In this document: piece after piece, positions 52,337-61,130 of the stretch | How the letters are laid out: the number at the start of each line of letters is the position of its first letter | Position numbering within the stretch: position 1 is the stretch's first letter | Origin: Paraglaciecola arctica BSs20135 | GTDB taxonomy: Bacteria; Pseudomonadota; Gammaproteobacteria; Enterobacterales; Alteromonadaceae | NCBI RefSeq assembly: GCF_000314995.1 | Contig: NZ_BAEO01000062.1 | Coordinates: forward strand, 372,001 to 436,000 | Direction: 5' to 3' | DNA length: 64,000 bases | Made by a program: the position numbers and the translations under genes | The notes under the pieces: generated by a model | Told to the model about the DNA's origin: nothing | Seen by the model: the letters and a program-made list of their open reading frames with translations, nothing else | Database searches by the model: none

Positions 52337-54748
52337 ATGAGTCATAAAATAGCTATGACAGCACTAGTCACAGCCATAGGTGCTGCACTAGCGAGTCAAT
52401 CTGCATTTTCCGCAGAAAACGACAATACTGCACAAGAAATGGAAAAAATAGCGGTGGTAGGCTCTCGAGTTGCGCCGCGCAGTGTCCATGAGAGTCCTGT
52501 GCCTATTGATATATTTGACGCCGAGAGTTTAGAAAAATCGGGTTCCATGGGCGGTGAATTAAGCCAACTATTACATAATCTAGTGCCGTCATTTAATTTT
52601 CCTCGACAATCGAATTCTGATACTGCCGATATAGTGCGTCCTGCACAATTACGCGGTTTAAGCCCTGATCACACGCTAGTGCTAATTAATGGTAAGCGCC
52701 GTCATACCACAGCAATATTGAATACTGTGGGTAAAACCGGTCGTGGCAGTGCCCCTGTTGATTTAAACAGCATACCCATGAGCGCGATTAAACGCATTGA
52801 AGTGCTGCGTGATGGCGCTGCGGCGCAATATGGCTCGGACGCTATTGCTGGTGTTATTAATATTGTATTAAAAGATGCTAACGAGGGCGGCAAGGTCTCA
52901 CTGACTTACGGTGAGCATAATACTAACTTCGATCCTACCGATGAACATCTCAAGGATGGTGAAACCGTTTTAGCTACAGCCAATGCAGGCTTTAGTCTAG
53001 GTGATGACGGTTTTATTAATGCAACTGTACAATATCGTACACGTAATGCCACCAACAGAGCTGGCTTTGACCAAGTGCCTGGTTGGGAAATGGATCCTGA
53101 GTGGTCCTGGTCAGGCGCAAGCTTTGACGCGGCAGTAGGCAACAAAAATTACACTGTGGGCGACCCAGATGAAGAAGGCTTCAGCTTATTTGCTAATATG
53201 GGAAAAACCTTAAACGAGTCCATCGAATTGTATGGTTTTGCTAATTTAAGTGAACGCGAAGCTAGGGGCTCTAACTTCTATCGTTATCCGCATAATACTT
53301 ACGATAACGTGGTAGAGATTTACCCTAATGGTTATATCCCACAAAGTGTCGGCAAAACCACTGATACATCTTTAGTATTTGGTGTTAAAGGTGGTGATGA
53401 CTGGTACTGGGATGCAAGTGTTAACTATGGCGCCAATGAATTTGAGCTCGATGTTGAGAATTCACTGAATGCGTCAATAGGCGTCAACAGCCCAACTAGT
53501 TTTCATATTGGTAATTTTGCATACGACCAAGTACTGCTTAACTTTGATGTCACTAAGTCCTTATCACTGGCCGATGTGCCGGTTGCCCTTGCATTGGGTG
53601 TGGAGTACCGCAACGAAAACTATAAAACAACCCAAGGTGATGAAGCATCCTATGCACTAGGTAGTAACTTAGGTGCAGCACCTGGTTCACAAGGGATCCA
53701 AGGATTACGCCCAGAAGATGCGATTGATGTGGATCGTGATGCAATTAGTGTATATGTCGATATTGAATTTGAAATCACTGATGAGCTGTTAGTTGGCACA
53801 GCAGTGCGTTATGAAGACTACAGCGACTTCGGTGATACTCTGGTGAGCAAACTAACAGCTCGTTATGCTATTACTGATAATATTGCCTTGCGCACGGCCT
53901 TAAGCACTGGGTTTAGAGCGCCATCTTTAATTCAAAATAACTATCAAGCCACATCCACTGACTTTGGTGAAATGGGCGCGTTATCTACTTTTGCTATATT
54001 GCCAGCGACTGATTCACTGGCACTTGCATTAGGTGCAGAAGCGTTAAACCCAGAAGATTCAGACAACATTAGTGTGGGTCTGTCTGCGAATTTGGATATG
54101 GGCCTGAATATCACTTTAGATTTTTACCGAATCGACATTGATGACAGAATTACATTAAGTGAAGGTTTATTTGTTGACCAAAACGGTGTGGCTGTTAGTG
54201 ATATGCCTGAGGCAAGTAATCACCCTGGTATTAACGGTGTGCAATTTTTCAGCAACAATGTTGATACCCGCACTAAGGGTTTGGACTTAGTTATGCAATA
54301 CACTTGGAATGCGTTTGATTTCAGCTTTGCGTACAATAAAAATGACACTGAAATCACCAATGACAGCGTGATTAATGTGGAAGAAATAAATACCTTAGAA
54401 ACCGTGGCACCTGATAATAAAATGATCTTAGCAGGGCAATGGTCATCTGGCGCATGGTCGGTAATGACCCGAGCCACACGTTACGGAAAAACCACTCGAG
54501 TGTTTGATTTTGGGGACGGCTATGAACCAGAACAAACCTATTCAGGGAATTTGTCGATAGATTTAGATGTCAATTATGTCTTTGAAAATGGTTTGTCCTT
54601 TGCGATTGGGGCCAATAATTTATTAGATGAATATCCCGATGAGTCCATCGAAGACATCGCCTATTTTGGTAACTTTCCATACGATATCATTCCGCCATTA
54701 GGCATGAATGGTCGTTATATTTATGCCCGTACTAGTTATACATTTTAA
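52337..54748 (+). CDS. TonB-dependent receptor paired with a SAM hydrolase
   Basis: An 803-residue outer-membrane receptor. The signal peptide ends near residue 25 (ASQSAFSAE). A TonB box-like MEKIAVVGSRVAPRSVHESPVPID follows, then the plug domain (LVLINGKRRHTTAILNTVG, VDLNSIPMSAIKRIEVLRDGAAAQYGSDAIAGVIN) and a barrel of about 600 residues ending in GRYIYARTSYTF. The plug wording (VLINGKRRH, RGSAPVDLNSIP) is shared with large receptors thought to take up nucleosides, peptides or sugars, but the substrate is not evident. The stop is only 14 bp from the following exported SAM hydrolase gene, so the two are probably one operon. Confidence 0.9.
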   Translation: MSHKIAMTALVTAIGAALASQSAFSAENDNTAQEMEKIAVVGSRVAPRSVHESPVPIDIFDAESLEKSGSMGGELSQLLHNLVPSFNFPRQSNSDTADIVRPAQLRGLSPDHTLVLINGKRRHTTAILNTVGKTGRGSAPVDLNSIPMSAIKRIEVLRDGAAAQYGSDAIAGVINIVLKDANEGGKVSLTYGEHNTNFDPTDEHLKDGETVLATANAGFSLGDDGFINATVQYRTRNATNRAGFDQVPGWEMDPEWSWSGASFDAAVGNKNYTVGDPDEEGFSLFANMGKTLNESIELYGFANLSEREARGSNFYRYPHNTYDNVVEIYPNGYIPQSVGKTTDTSLVFGVKGGDDWYWDASVNYGANEFELDVENSLNASIGVNSPTSFHIGNFAYDQVLLNFDVTKSLSLADVPVALALGVEYRNENYKTTQGDEASYALGSNLGAAPGSQGIQGLRPEDAIDVDRDAISVYVDIEFEITDELLVGTAVRYEDYSDFGDTLVSKLTARYAITDNIALRTALSTGFRAPSLIQNNYQATSTDFGEMGALSTFAILPATDSLALALGAEALNPEDSDNISVGLSANLDMGLNITLDFYRIDIDDRITLSEGLFVDQNGVAVSDMPEASNHPGINGVQFFSNNVDTRTKGLDLVMQYTWNAFDFSFAYNKNDTEITNDSVINVEEINTLETVAPDNKMILAGQWSSGAWSVMTRATRYGKTTRVFDFGDGYEPEQTYSGNLSIDLDVNYVFENGLSFAIGANNLLDEYPDESIEDIAYFGNFPYDIIPPLGMNGRYIYARTSYTF

Positions 54749-54762
54749 TCCAAGGAATATTA

Positions 54763-55665
54763 ATGAAATTTATTAAAACGATACTCACTTTAGTTTTAAC
54801 TGTGAGCTTTGCACAACTGAGTTTTGCCGATTCGGCTCTGGTTTTTCAATCTGATTTTGGCGACAAAGATGGCGCTGTTTCTGCCATGAAAGGTGTTGCG
54901 GTAGGTGTTGATAAACGCCTGCCTATTTATGACTTAACCCATGAAGTACCCACTTATAATGTATGGGAAGCATCATACCGTTTACACCAATCATCATCAT
55001 ATTGGCCGGTTGGCACAGTCTTCGTTTCAGTAGTTGACCCTGGGGTTGGCACTAAACGTAAGTCTGTGGTGTTAAAAACCAAAGCTGGCTATTACTTTGT
55101 CACGCCTGATAACGGCACATTAACTATGGTGGCAGAGCATCAAGGCATTAGTGAAGTGCGTGAAATTGATGAAAAAGTGAATCGTTTAGCAGGCTCTGGG
55201 CAGTCCTATACTTTTCATGGTCGTGATGTCTACGCTTATACAGGTGCAAAGCTTGCGGCAGGGGTGATTACCTTTGAGCAAGTTGGCCCTAAACTACCCA
55301 ATGAAGTGATTGCAATTGACTATCAACATGCAAGTGTTAAAGACGGTGTGATCAGTGGCAATATCCCCATTTTAGACCCACAATTTGGTAACGTTTGGAC
55401 CAACATTCATCAAGATAAACTGGCTGAGGCAGGGATTAAGCTAAATGATACTGTATGTGTGAAAGTACAAAATAAGGGTAAAACAGTGTTAGACACGCAA
55501 CTCCCCTATATCGCCTCTTTTGGTGAAGTGGCCGTTGGTGAGCCATTAGTTTATGTAAATAGCCTACTCAATGTGTCGATCGCATTTAACCAAGCCAACT
55601 TTGCTAAAGCGCACAACATTGCTTCAGGTGCTGCATGGGAAGTAGAATTTAAACAATGTAATTAA
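54763..55665 (+). CDS. Exported SAM hydrolase (SAM hydroxide adenosyltransferase, DUF62 family)
   Basis: A 300-residue protein with a Sec signal peptide (cleavage near residue 22, SFAD). It has the full two-domain DUF62/fluorinase-like fold: VFQSDFGDKDGAVSAMKGV at the mature N-terminus, YDLTHEVPTYNVWEASYRL, VFVSVVDPGVGTKRKSVVL with the key Asp and basic residues, FVTPDNGTLT, and YTFHGRDVYA with the catalytic-type His. Cytoplasmic members split S-adenosylmethionine with water to adenosine and methionine. The signal peptide puts this one in the periplasm or outside. It is coupled to the TonB-dependent receptor in front, which suggests use of imported SAM or a related adenosyl compound; that is an inference. 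Confidence 0.88.
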   Translation: MKFIKTILTLVLTVSFAQLSFADSALVFQSDFGDKDGAVSAMKGVAVGVDKRLPIYDLTHEVPTYNVWEASYRLHQSSSYWPVGTVFVSVVDPGVGTKRKSVVLKTKAGYYFVTPDNGTLTMVAEHQGISEVREIDEKVNRLAGSGQSYTFHGRDVYAYTGAKLAAGVITFEQVGPKLPNEVIAIDYQHASVKDGVISGNIPILDPQFGNVWTNIHQDKLAEAGIKLNDTVCVKVQNKGKTVLDTQLPYIASFGEVAVGEPLVYVNSLLNVSIAFNQANFAKAHNIASGAAWEVEFKQCN

Positions 55666-55690
55666 TCATTGTTTCAACATCTTTACTGGC

Positions 55691-55720
55691 AAAAGGGTCA
55701 ACACTTGTTGGCCCTTTTTT
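55691..55720 (+). terminator. Rho-independent terminator
   Basis: The hairpin AAAGGGtCAAC-actt-GTTGgCCCTTT is followed by six T, 25 bp after the SAM hydrolase stop codon. It ends the receptor-hydrolase operon. Confidence 0.85.
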
Positions 55721-55886
55721 ATTGTTTTGAGTTCTAGGCTGAACCCTAAATTTCTTAAACGTGATGTTACTCCCAACCTGATCTTAGTTTCCCCAAATGT
55801 GTCGCATAAAACTGACACTCTCCCTTGACTTGCTCATTAATTAATCTAAATTGGTGATTTAGTAGCTAATACAAGGATAGAAAAAA

Positions 55887-56960
55887 ATGTTACGTATATT
55901 TGCGATTATTATTTTTACTTTTTCATTATTGGGGTGTGGGGGAGGTGATTCTTCCAGTTCTTCCGATGAAAACAGCTCTTCAAATACAAACATCGACACG
56001 GGCTCTTCCGGCACCGATAATCCATCGTCTAAAAGTTATCGCTTAGTCACCATAATTGGAGACTATGACAATAATGGTAATGAAGACGGACGTATGGAAT
56101 TTGAATATGATTCAATAGGCCGATTGATCAATCACAAAATTATTTACGATGGTGACGATGAATTGGACAAAGTCTGGGTATGGGCTGAAGGCACAGGCAA
56201 AGACTCCACAAAATCAAAAATGCTAGATGAAACAACCATCACATATGAAAACTCTACAGATGGTCAGGTAAAAACTGTTACTCAAAGAGTTGAAACTACA
56301 ATTTCTGGATCCAATAGCGTAACTACTACTAATCATTGGGATGTCTATAATTCAGATAACCTGTTGTCAGCTATAGAATCTGAAATAGTCGAATATGGCA
56401 CGATTGTAAATACCTCATTGGAATATGATGGGACAAAACTGACAAGTTCGACGCAAAATGGTGCAGGTTATGACCGTTCTACCGTTTATGTTTATGATGC
56501 AAATAATAGAGTTATTGAATCAAAAAATGGAACAGAGGCAGACGCGACTCAATTTAGTGGCAGTAGATATACCTATACAAGTGATGGAAAAATGAAATCC
56601 ATTACTGAAGGCGAATTTAATACCACTTTAGCCAACCCTGTTGTTAAGCTGACTCATTATTGGGAAAACTTTTTCGATGGTGATAAAGTCGACAGTTTCA
56701 TTCGAAAATTTAATCATCATGGTGATGGTAGCGTTGGAGAAAGATACGATCTAATTTACCATGAGGATGGCTATATTGAAGAAGTCCATTTCGATCTAGA
56801 TGATGATGGTACTATAGATGGAAAAGAAACTTGGGTGTTTGAAGAGCAACCATGTGTGCTAACGTGGAATTTTATTCCTGGGCATGTGTGGACTGTTGCA
56901 ACAGGATCTATGGAAGATTCATTACATTATTTCTATTATTCTCGCATGGCGTGTATGTAA
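55887..56960 (+). CDS. Lipoprotein with YD/RHS-like beta repeats
   Basis: A 357-residue lipoprotein. The signal peptide ends at the lipobox SLLGC, and a Ser/Asn/Gly linker (about residues 18-48) follows. The rest is made of beta-hairpin units with the pattern YDxxGRL or YDxxxxV (FEYDSIGRLINHKI, LEYDGTKLTSST, YVYDANNRVIESKNG, YTYTSDGKMKSITEG), like short YD/RHS repeats. A calcium-loop-like DLDDDGTIDG sits near residue 310. Such lipoproteins are common in marine gammaproteobacteria, but their function is unknown. It is monocistronic. Confidence 0.75.
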   Translation: MLRIFAIIIFTFSLLGCGGGDSSSSSDENSSSNTNIDTGSSGTDNPSSKSYRLVTIIGDYDNNGNEDGRMEFEYDSIGRLINHKIIYDGDDELDKVWVWAEGTGKDSTKSKMLDETTITYENSTDGQVKTVTQRVETTISGSNSVTTTNHWDVYNSDNLLSAIESEIVEYGTIVNTSLEYDGTKLTSSTQNGAGYDRSTVYVYDANNRVIESKNGTEADATQFSGSRYTYTSDGKMKSITEGEFNTTLANPVVKLTHYWENFFDGDKVDSFIRKFNHHGDGSVGERYDLIYHEDGYIEEVHFDLDDDGTIDGKETWVFEEQPCVLTWNFIPGHVWTVATGSMEDSLHYFYYSRMACM

Positions 56961-56988
56961 TTAAAAAGCATTGTAGGGAAATACTACA

Positions 56989-57030
56989 GTGCCTATTTTT
57001 ATATTCCTTGAAATATGTAGGCACTTTTTA
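56989..57030 (+). terminator. Probable terminator
   Basis: Arms GTGCCTA and TAGGCAC with an inner AT-rich hairpin are followed by TTTTTATTT, about 30 bp after the lipoprotein stop. Confidence 0.6.
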
Positions 57031-57157
57031 TTTAGAAACCCAAGTAAGGTAAAAAGTGTTATGAATAAAGTACCTGCGGGACTACCGATAAGTCAGCCGT
57101 TATCACTCACATCTGCAAGTGGCCACAGCCCCACAGGTATTCTTTTTTGATCTATTC

Positions 57158-57259
57158 CTCTGCGCCCTCAGTGGTTCAATATCTTTTGCTTTTAAAGCTA
57201 ATTCACCACAGGGATACAGAGCGCTGCGCTACACAGAGAAAAGCGATTAGATTGTTAAG
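57158..57259 (+). repeat. Direct repeat A (about 102 bp)
   Basis: It starts with CTCTGCGCCCTCAGTGG and ends with GCGATTAGATTGTTAAG. It is nearly identical to 57338-57440, with a start-to-start spacing of 180 bp. Inside, CTGTG/CACAG words make imperfect palindromes. No ORF or terminal inverted repeat of an insertion sequence is seen. Confidence 0.85.
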
Positions 57260-57337
57260 TTAAAATTTAAAATTCTAGTAAGTTAACTACTCAATTATTT
57301 TGGTCGTTTGATTTAAATCCCTTCTTTCCTCTGTGTT

Positions 57338-57440
57338 CTCTGCGCCCTCAGTGGTTCAATATCTTTTGCTTTTAAAGCTAATTCACCACAGAGGGCACAG
57401 AGCGCTGCGCTACACAGAGAAAAGCGATTAGATTGTTAAG
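57338..57440 (+). repeat. Direct repeat B (about 103 bp)
   Basis: The second copy of the repeat at 57158-57259. The main difference is CACAGAGGGCACAGAG in place of CACAGGGATACAGAG. A third, partial copy of the left end (CCTCTGTGTTCTCTGTGCCC onward) stands at about 57455-57490. The CTCTGTG..CACAGAG theme is a common intergenic palindrome type in proteobacteria. Confidence 0.85.
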
Positions 57441-57545
57441 ATCTAAATGTTTTTTCCTCTGTGTTCTCTGTGCCCTCCGTGGTTCAAAATTTTTTTCACT
57501 ACCACTAAATCACCATTCTCGGTGGTGAAGGTTTTTATTCATTTG

Positions 57546-58757
57546 TTAGTGGCTTAAACAACCCGTAGCAGTCCAGCGGCAAACCGGATCGGTAACACTA
57601 TCGGCCAGACAGTTTTTGATTTCACAGATCACCGCGCCTAGAGTCCAACTGACGTCATTTTTAACCCTTTTCTCGGGTAATATATTAAGCGTCTTTAAAT
57701 ATTTTTTCAGGTAGATAGGCGTAAAACAAGCGGTTGCAGGGTTGTAACATAAGCCACTTTTGTTGACACAACAATTATTGATGTCTGTATCTTTGGTATA
57801 ATTGAAAGCCCCGGTTAATGACCATTGGGGGATGTTTTTTTGTGAGGTTGGAAGTGTGTTCGTACTTCCTTTTATTCCTGCCGCGGTATAATTGTAGGGA
57901 TCTCGGATCTCTGTTGCAGATCCTGCTGAGGTTATCAAAATATCATCCGCACATTTAGCTTCAGTCCAATCGGTCTGAGTGGTTGCTACACCAAACGCAC
58001 AATTAGCTGGGACGGGATCAACAAAGGGAGTCGGTAAGGCATAGGGGGCTTCATCTTGACCTAAGCCTAGAAACGAATAACTATAAATCTGTAGCGCTTT
58101 GCCATCTAAATTAATGGTATTGACTGCATCGTTTGTAGGATCACAATCTGCGCATGGGAAGGTGACTTGTGATGATGCTCCCCCCATTTCAACTATGCCA
58201 AAATCGCTTGCTGGGTTATCGCCTTTAACACTTAACCAAGCAAAGAGACCTTCTTCATATCCAGTGATAGTCCTTGTGTCTACAATTACTTTAGGCCCAA
58301 CTTTAGCTGCTAGCTTAGGTTGTAAGCTTTGCCACAAAAGCATACTTTCAGTTGCATTTTCTTGTTCAGAAATTCGCATACCTCCAGTGGCATAAACTTT
58401 TGCCGAAACCACTTTACACTGGCTGCTCCAATCAAAACCTTGCCATTTGGGCATACCGTTTTCTAACGCCCCATCGGTTTTGATCAAATCTAAAGTCGCA
58501 ACCACTTCGTCGGTGACTGCATCGATATCAGCTGGTATTTTACCTTGGTTACTGCGCACTGGATCAGCAAGTGCAGCAACCTTTGGACCTAGATGTTTTA
58601 TCAGTTGTGAGCCTGATTGTTCATATATATACAAGCGAGTACCACTACTACCCGCATCGAACATAATATAACAGGCATTTTGACTTGGGATTACATGGGT
58701 AGTTTTACAACTGACCAAGGTTAAAATACCAAAGGCTACCAGAGCTATCTTGTTCAT
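57546..58757 (-). CDS. GDA1/CD39-type nucleoside triphosphate diphosphohydrolase lipoprotein
   Basis: An apyrase of 403 residues from the ATG at 58757. That start gives a lipoprotein signal ending LTLVSC; the longer frame to 58805 adds 16 residues in front. The apyrase-conserved regions are present in order: MFDAGSSGTRLYIY (ACR1, phosphate loop), KVYATGGMR (ACR2), RTITGYEEGLFAWLSV with the catalytic Glu (ACR3) and GIVEMGGASSQVTF (ACR4). Several paired Cys (CADCDP, NNCCVNKSGLC) suggest disulphides and an extracytoplasmic site. The family removes phosphates from nucleoside tri- and diphosphates. It is mainly eukaryotic but known in some bacteria such as Legionella. Here it probably helps scavenge external nucleotides. 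Confidence 0.9.
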   Translation of the reverse strand: MNKIALVAFGILTLVSCKTTHVIPSQNACYIMFDAGSSGTRLYIYEQSGSQLIKHLGPKVAALADPVRSNQGKIPADIDAVTDEVVATLDLIKTDGALENGMPKWQGFDWSSQCKVVSAKVYATGGMRISEQENATESMLLWQSLQPKLAAKVGPKVIVDTRTITGYEEGLFAWLSVKGDNPASDFGIVEMGGASSQVTFPCADCDPTNDAVNTINLDGKALQIYSYSFLGLGQDEAPYALPTPFVDPVPANCAFGVATTQTDWTEAKCADDILITSAGSATEIRDPYNYTAAGIKGSTNTLPTSQKNIPQWSLTGAFNYTKDTDINNCCVNKSGLCYNPATACFTPIYLKKYLKTLNILPEKRVKNDVSWTLGAVICEIKNCLADSVTDPVCRWTATGCLSH

Positions 58758-59383
58758 TATTTTGATCAAAAAATCATCCTTTAAATTCTGAAAATAACCG
58801 TACACTAAGTGCCTTCAAATATTCCTGATATATCCACGTATACAAAGGCCTGTTAGCTGGAAAGAGGGTTGTCAGCTTAGTTGAAAAGTAACCATTAGAC
58901 CTGCGAGAACAAAACCTATCCATTTTTTTGGGGTGCTTCACCATTACTTATGTCTATATTCCCTGTGCAAATAGAGCTAAGTCAAAGTGACATAGGGTTT
59001 AAGCTCTGAATATTTAATAATACACTCATCCTAATTCATTCGAAATTAAAAATGGATGTTTTGTAATTAGCTGCGGATCGTTTTAAACATTTCCACTTCC
59101 TAGCCGTACTGGATTTTGACTCATTCTGTGAGAGCCGGTTACTCTTTGTTACGAATAACATCTCCTTTAAGACATCAAAATAGTTTCATTTAAACGGTAT
59201 CCCCTTATTCTGGTTTAAATAGAATCCTGATATATAAAAACATGATTAATGTGGCGTTAGCAGTTCTGTGAAGTAAAGGTTGCCAGCAATATATACTTCA
59301 CAGTTCGCCCGACTTATTAACTGAGTTACATTCGGCAAGTCTATACATTAATGGTTTATCCAAAAATAACGAGGACAGGAATT
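58758..59383. other. Intergenic region without recognised gene
   Basis: About 625 AT-rich bases between divergent genes. Only the leader of the small membrane protein (GAGGACAGGAA before its ATG) was recognised. Confidence 0.4.
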
Positions 59384-59554
59384 ATGACGAAAATGGGTCA
59401 ATATTTAATGTTTGGCGCGCTATGTTGTTTAGCACTAGTTTGTGTGTTTGTTGGCAGTACGCTCAGTGCCATTGCGTTTATCACCTTAGGGGTTTTGTTA
59501 GAACTTGCTTTTTGGATTGGTATATTTAAATCCTCTCGTAAATTCCTTTCCTAA
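59384..59554 (+). CDS. Small membrane protein
   Basis: A 56-residue protein beginning MTKMGQYLMFGAL. The start at 59384 is chosen because GAGGACAGGA stands directly upstream; the longer frame to 59351 lacks such a site. Two hydrophobic helices (YLMFGALCCLALVCVFVGS and IAFITLGVLLELAFWIGIF) are followed by a basic tail (KSSRKFLS), so it is an inner-membrane hairpin protein. Function is unknown. Confidence 0.65.
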   Translation: MTKMGQYLMFGALCCLALVCVFVGSTLSAIAFITLGVLLELAFWIGIFKSSRKFLS

Positions 59555-59659
59555 GCAAAGCAAAGTGATAACAAGTGTTATTGATAAATCTATGTGTTTT
59601 CTGAGGCACATAGTTGGCAATTTAAAACGATATCTTATTAATCAATCAAAGGTGAATAC

Positions 59660-60109
59660 ATGTTTAAAATACTTGTGAAAATTGGACTTTTCGTCTCGCT
59701 ATTCTTGCCATTATTAAGTCATGCTGCTCCTAAAGATAATCTTTCTGAGTTTCATTTATTGGTCGATAAGTTGGTGGCGGCTCAGCGCGATTTTGATAGC
59801 GCCGCACTATCAGAACTATTGCATAGCGACTATGTGGAAATTTCACCAGCGGGTGAGGTTGATCATAGAAAAGAGGTTTTGAGCTTCTATGATAAGTCTC
59901 ATAAAGTGAAAGGGCAAAATAGTCCAAAAATTGAGATCAGTGAATTAGAAACGAAAATTGATGGAAAATATGCGTTTGTAATCGCAAAAGAAACGTTCAT
60001 TATCCCAAATAGCGAACGGAAATTCTCCATGAGGGTATCCTTTACTTTAAAGAAAACGCACGGCAGTTGGTTATTCTATAATGCACAATACACAGGTATA
60101 CGGCCCTAA
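59660..60109 (+). CDS. Exported SnoaL/DUF4440-like protein (NTF2 fold)
   Basis: A 149-residue protein with a signal peptide (cleavage after LLSHAA, about residue 23). The mature part has the NTF2-like pattern: an N-terminal helix pair (LVDKLVAAQRDFDSAALSELLHSDYVEISPAGEV), the KEVLSFYDK helix, then beta strands with YAFVIAKETF and FTLKKTHGSWLFYNAQYTGI, where the W near the end is typical. NTF2-like proteins include enzymes and ligand binders; the role here is unknown. AAAGGTG precedes the ATG. Confidence 0.8.
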   Translation: MFKILVKIGLFVSLFLPLLSHAAPKDNLSEFHLLVDKLVAAQRDFDSAALSELLHSDYVEISPAGEVDHRKEVLSFYDKSHKVKGQNSPKIEISELETKIDGKYAFVIAKETFIIPNSERKFSMRVSFTLKKTHGSWLFYNAQYTGIRP

Positions 60110-60305
60110 TAGATATACTCATTGCGGATTATTTTAAAGAAGCAAAACGATGACATCATATTTACTCTCTAAGTTACATTTGGGTAATGGATTATTATTA
60201 CAAAACCTTACATTTACTAGACAAAATTCTACTATTAGTTAAGTTTCTTTACTGTAAATTATAGCCATTAAAATTCGTTTTTATCATAGTTAAGAGGATC
60301 AACAC

Positions 60306-60911
60306 ATGGTTAGAAAATTACCACTTCCATTATTATTTGCTTTTATATCAATATTTTCAGTTAGCTCTATTGCTAGAACACCTGCTAACCCACACAGCTT
60401 TGGCGGTCATGTTGCTTCAGGTGGTATTGAATTTAACAATTCAAGTTACGATGGGGATGGTGTGGTTCAGGTCTATGGTTTTTACAACTATGCTTTTACA
60501 GAAAATATATCACTTGAAGTGGGTTTAAATATAGGCGCCGATGTTGATGACTGGGAATGTTATGAAGACAGACATGATGATTGGCACTGTTCAACAAATA
60601 ATGAAGATTCGCTATTTGGCTTAGGTATCGATGAAGTTGAATATTCTAATTTAGTTACAGCGATTAAAGGGGTCATCCCGCTTACTAAACGCAATGGTCT
60701 TTACGCTAAAATTGGCGCTCAATTCTATGATTATGAATTGAGTCGTTATAACAGAACCTTGTTTGATGATAGCGGTATTGGATCCTATTTAGCCGTTGGA
60801 TGGCAATATGAGTGGGATATGGGCATTGGCATGAATGCGGGGTTTGAAAAATATAATATGGGTGACCTGGACTCAACAGTTTTCGCCGTAGGCATTAATT
60901 ATAACTTTTAG
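60306..60911 (+). CDS. Outer-membrane beta-barrel protein
   Basis: A 201-residue exported protein with a signal peptide ending near SVSSIAR (about residue 24). Eight or so amphipathic strands follow (VVQVYGFYNYAFTENISLEVGLNIGAD, NLVTAIKGVIPLTKRNGLYAKIGAQFYDYEL, SYLAVGWQYEWDMGIGMNAGFEKYNMG), ending TVFAVGINYNF with a terminal Phe, the usual outer-membrane signature. An acidic extracellular-type loop with two Cys (WECYEDRHDDWHCS) may form a disulphide. The design resembles the barrel at 43624-44211. AAGAGGATC precedes the ATG. Confidence 0.82.
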   Translation: MVRKLPLPLLFAFISIFSVSSIARTPANPHSFGGHVASGGIEFNNSSYDGDGVVQVYGFYNYAFTENISLEVGLNIGADVDDWECYEDRHDDWHCSTNNEDSLFGLGIDEVEYSNLVTAIKGVIPLTKRNGLYAKIGAQFYDYELSRYNRTLFDDSGIGSYLAVGWQYEWDMGIGMNAGFEKYNMGDLDSTVFAVGINYNF

Positions 60912-61130
60912 TTAATTCGTAATCTATCGATTGTATTAGTTAAAAACACAAGGTGACTTTATTTCTGGCCATTGCAGGCAGCCATTAACAAGGCTGATGT
61001 CTTGTTAATTTCTAATAGATTTAAAGGTAGGCTGACTTCACTAAGAGGCAGGGGGGTTGCATTCTTTAGTATCAGCAAGGAAACAACAATGGCGCAAAAA
61101 CTGAATTAACCTTGTTCTGTTCTCGAAAAT

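Noticed and set aside
57158-57440. Possible insertion sequence bounded by direct repeats
   Set aside because: The sequence between the repeats is about 78 bp without an ORF, and no terminal inverted repeats or target duplication are visible.
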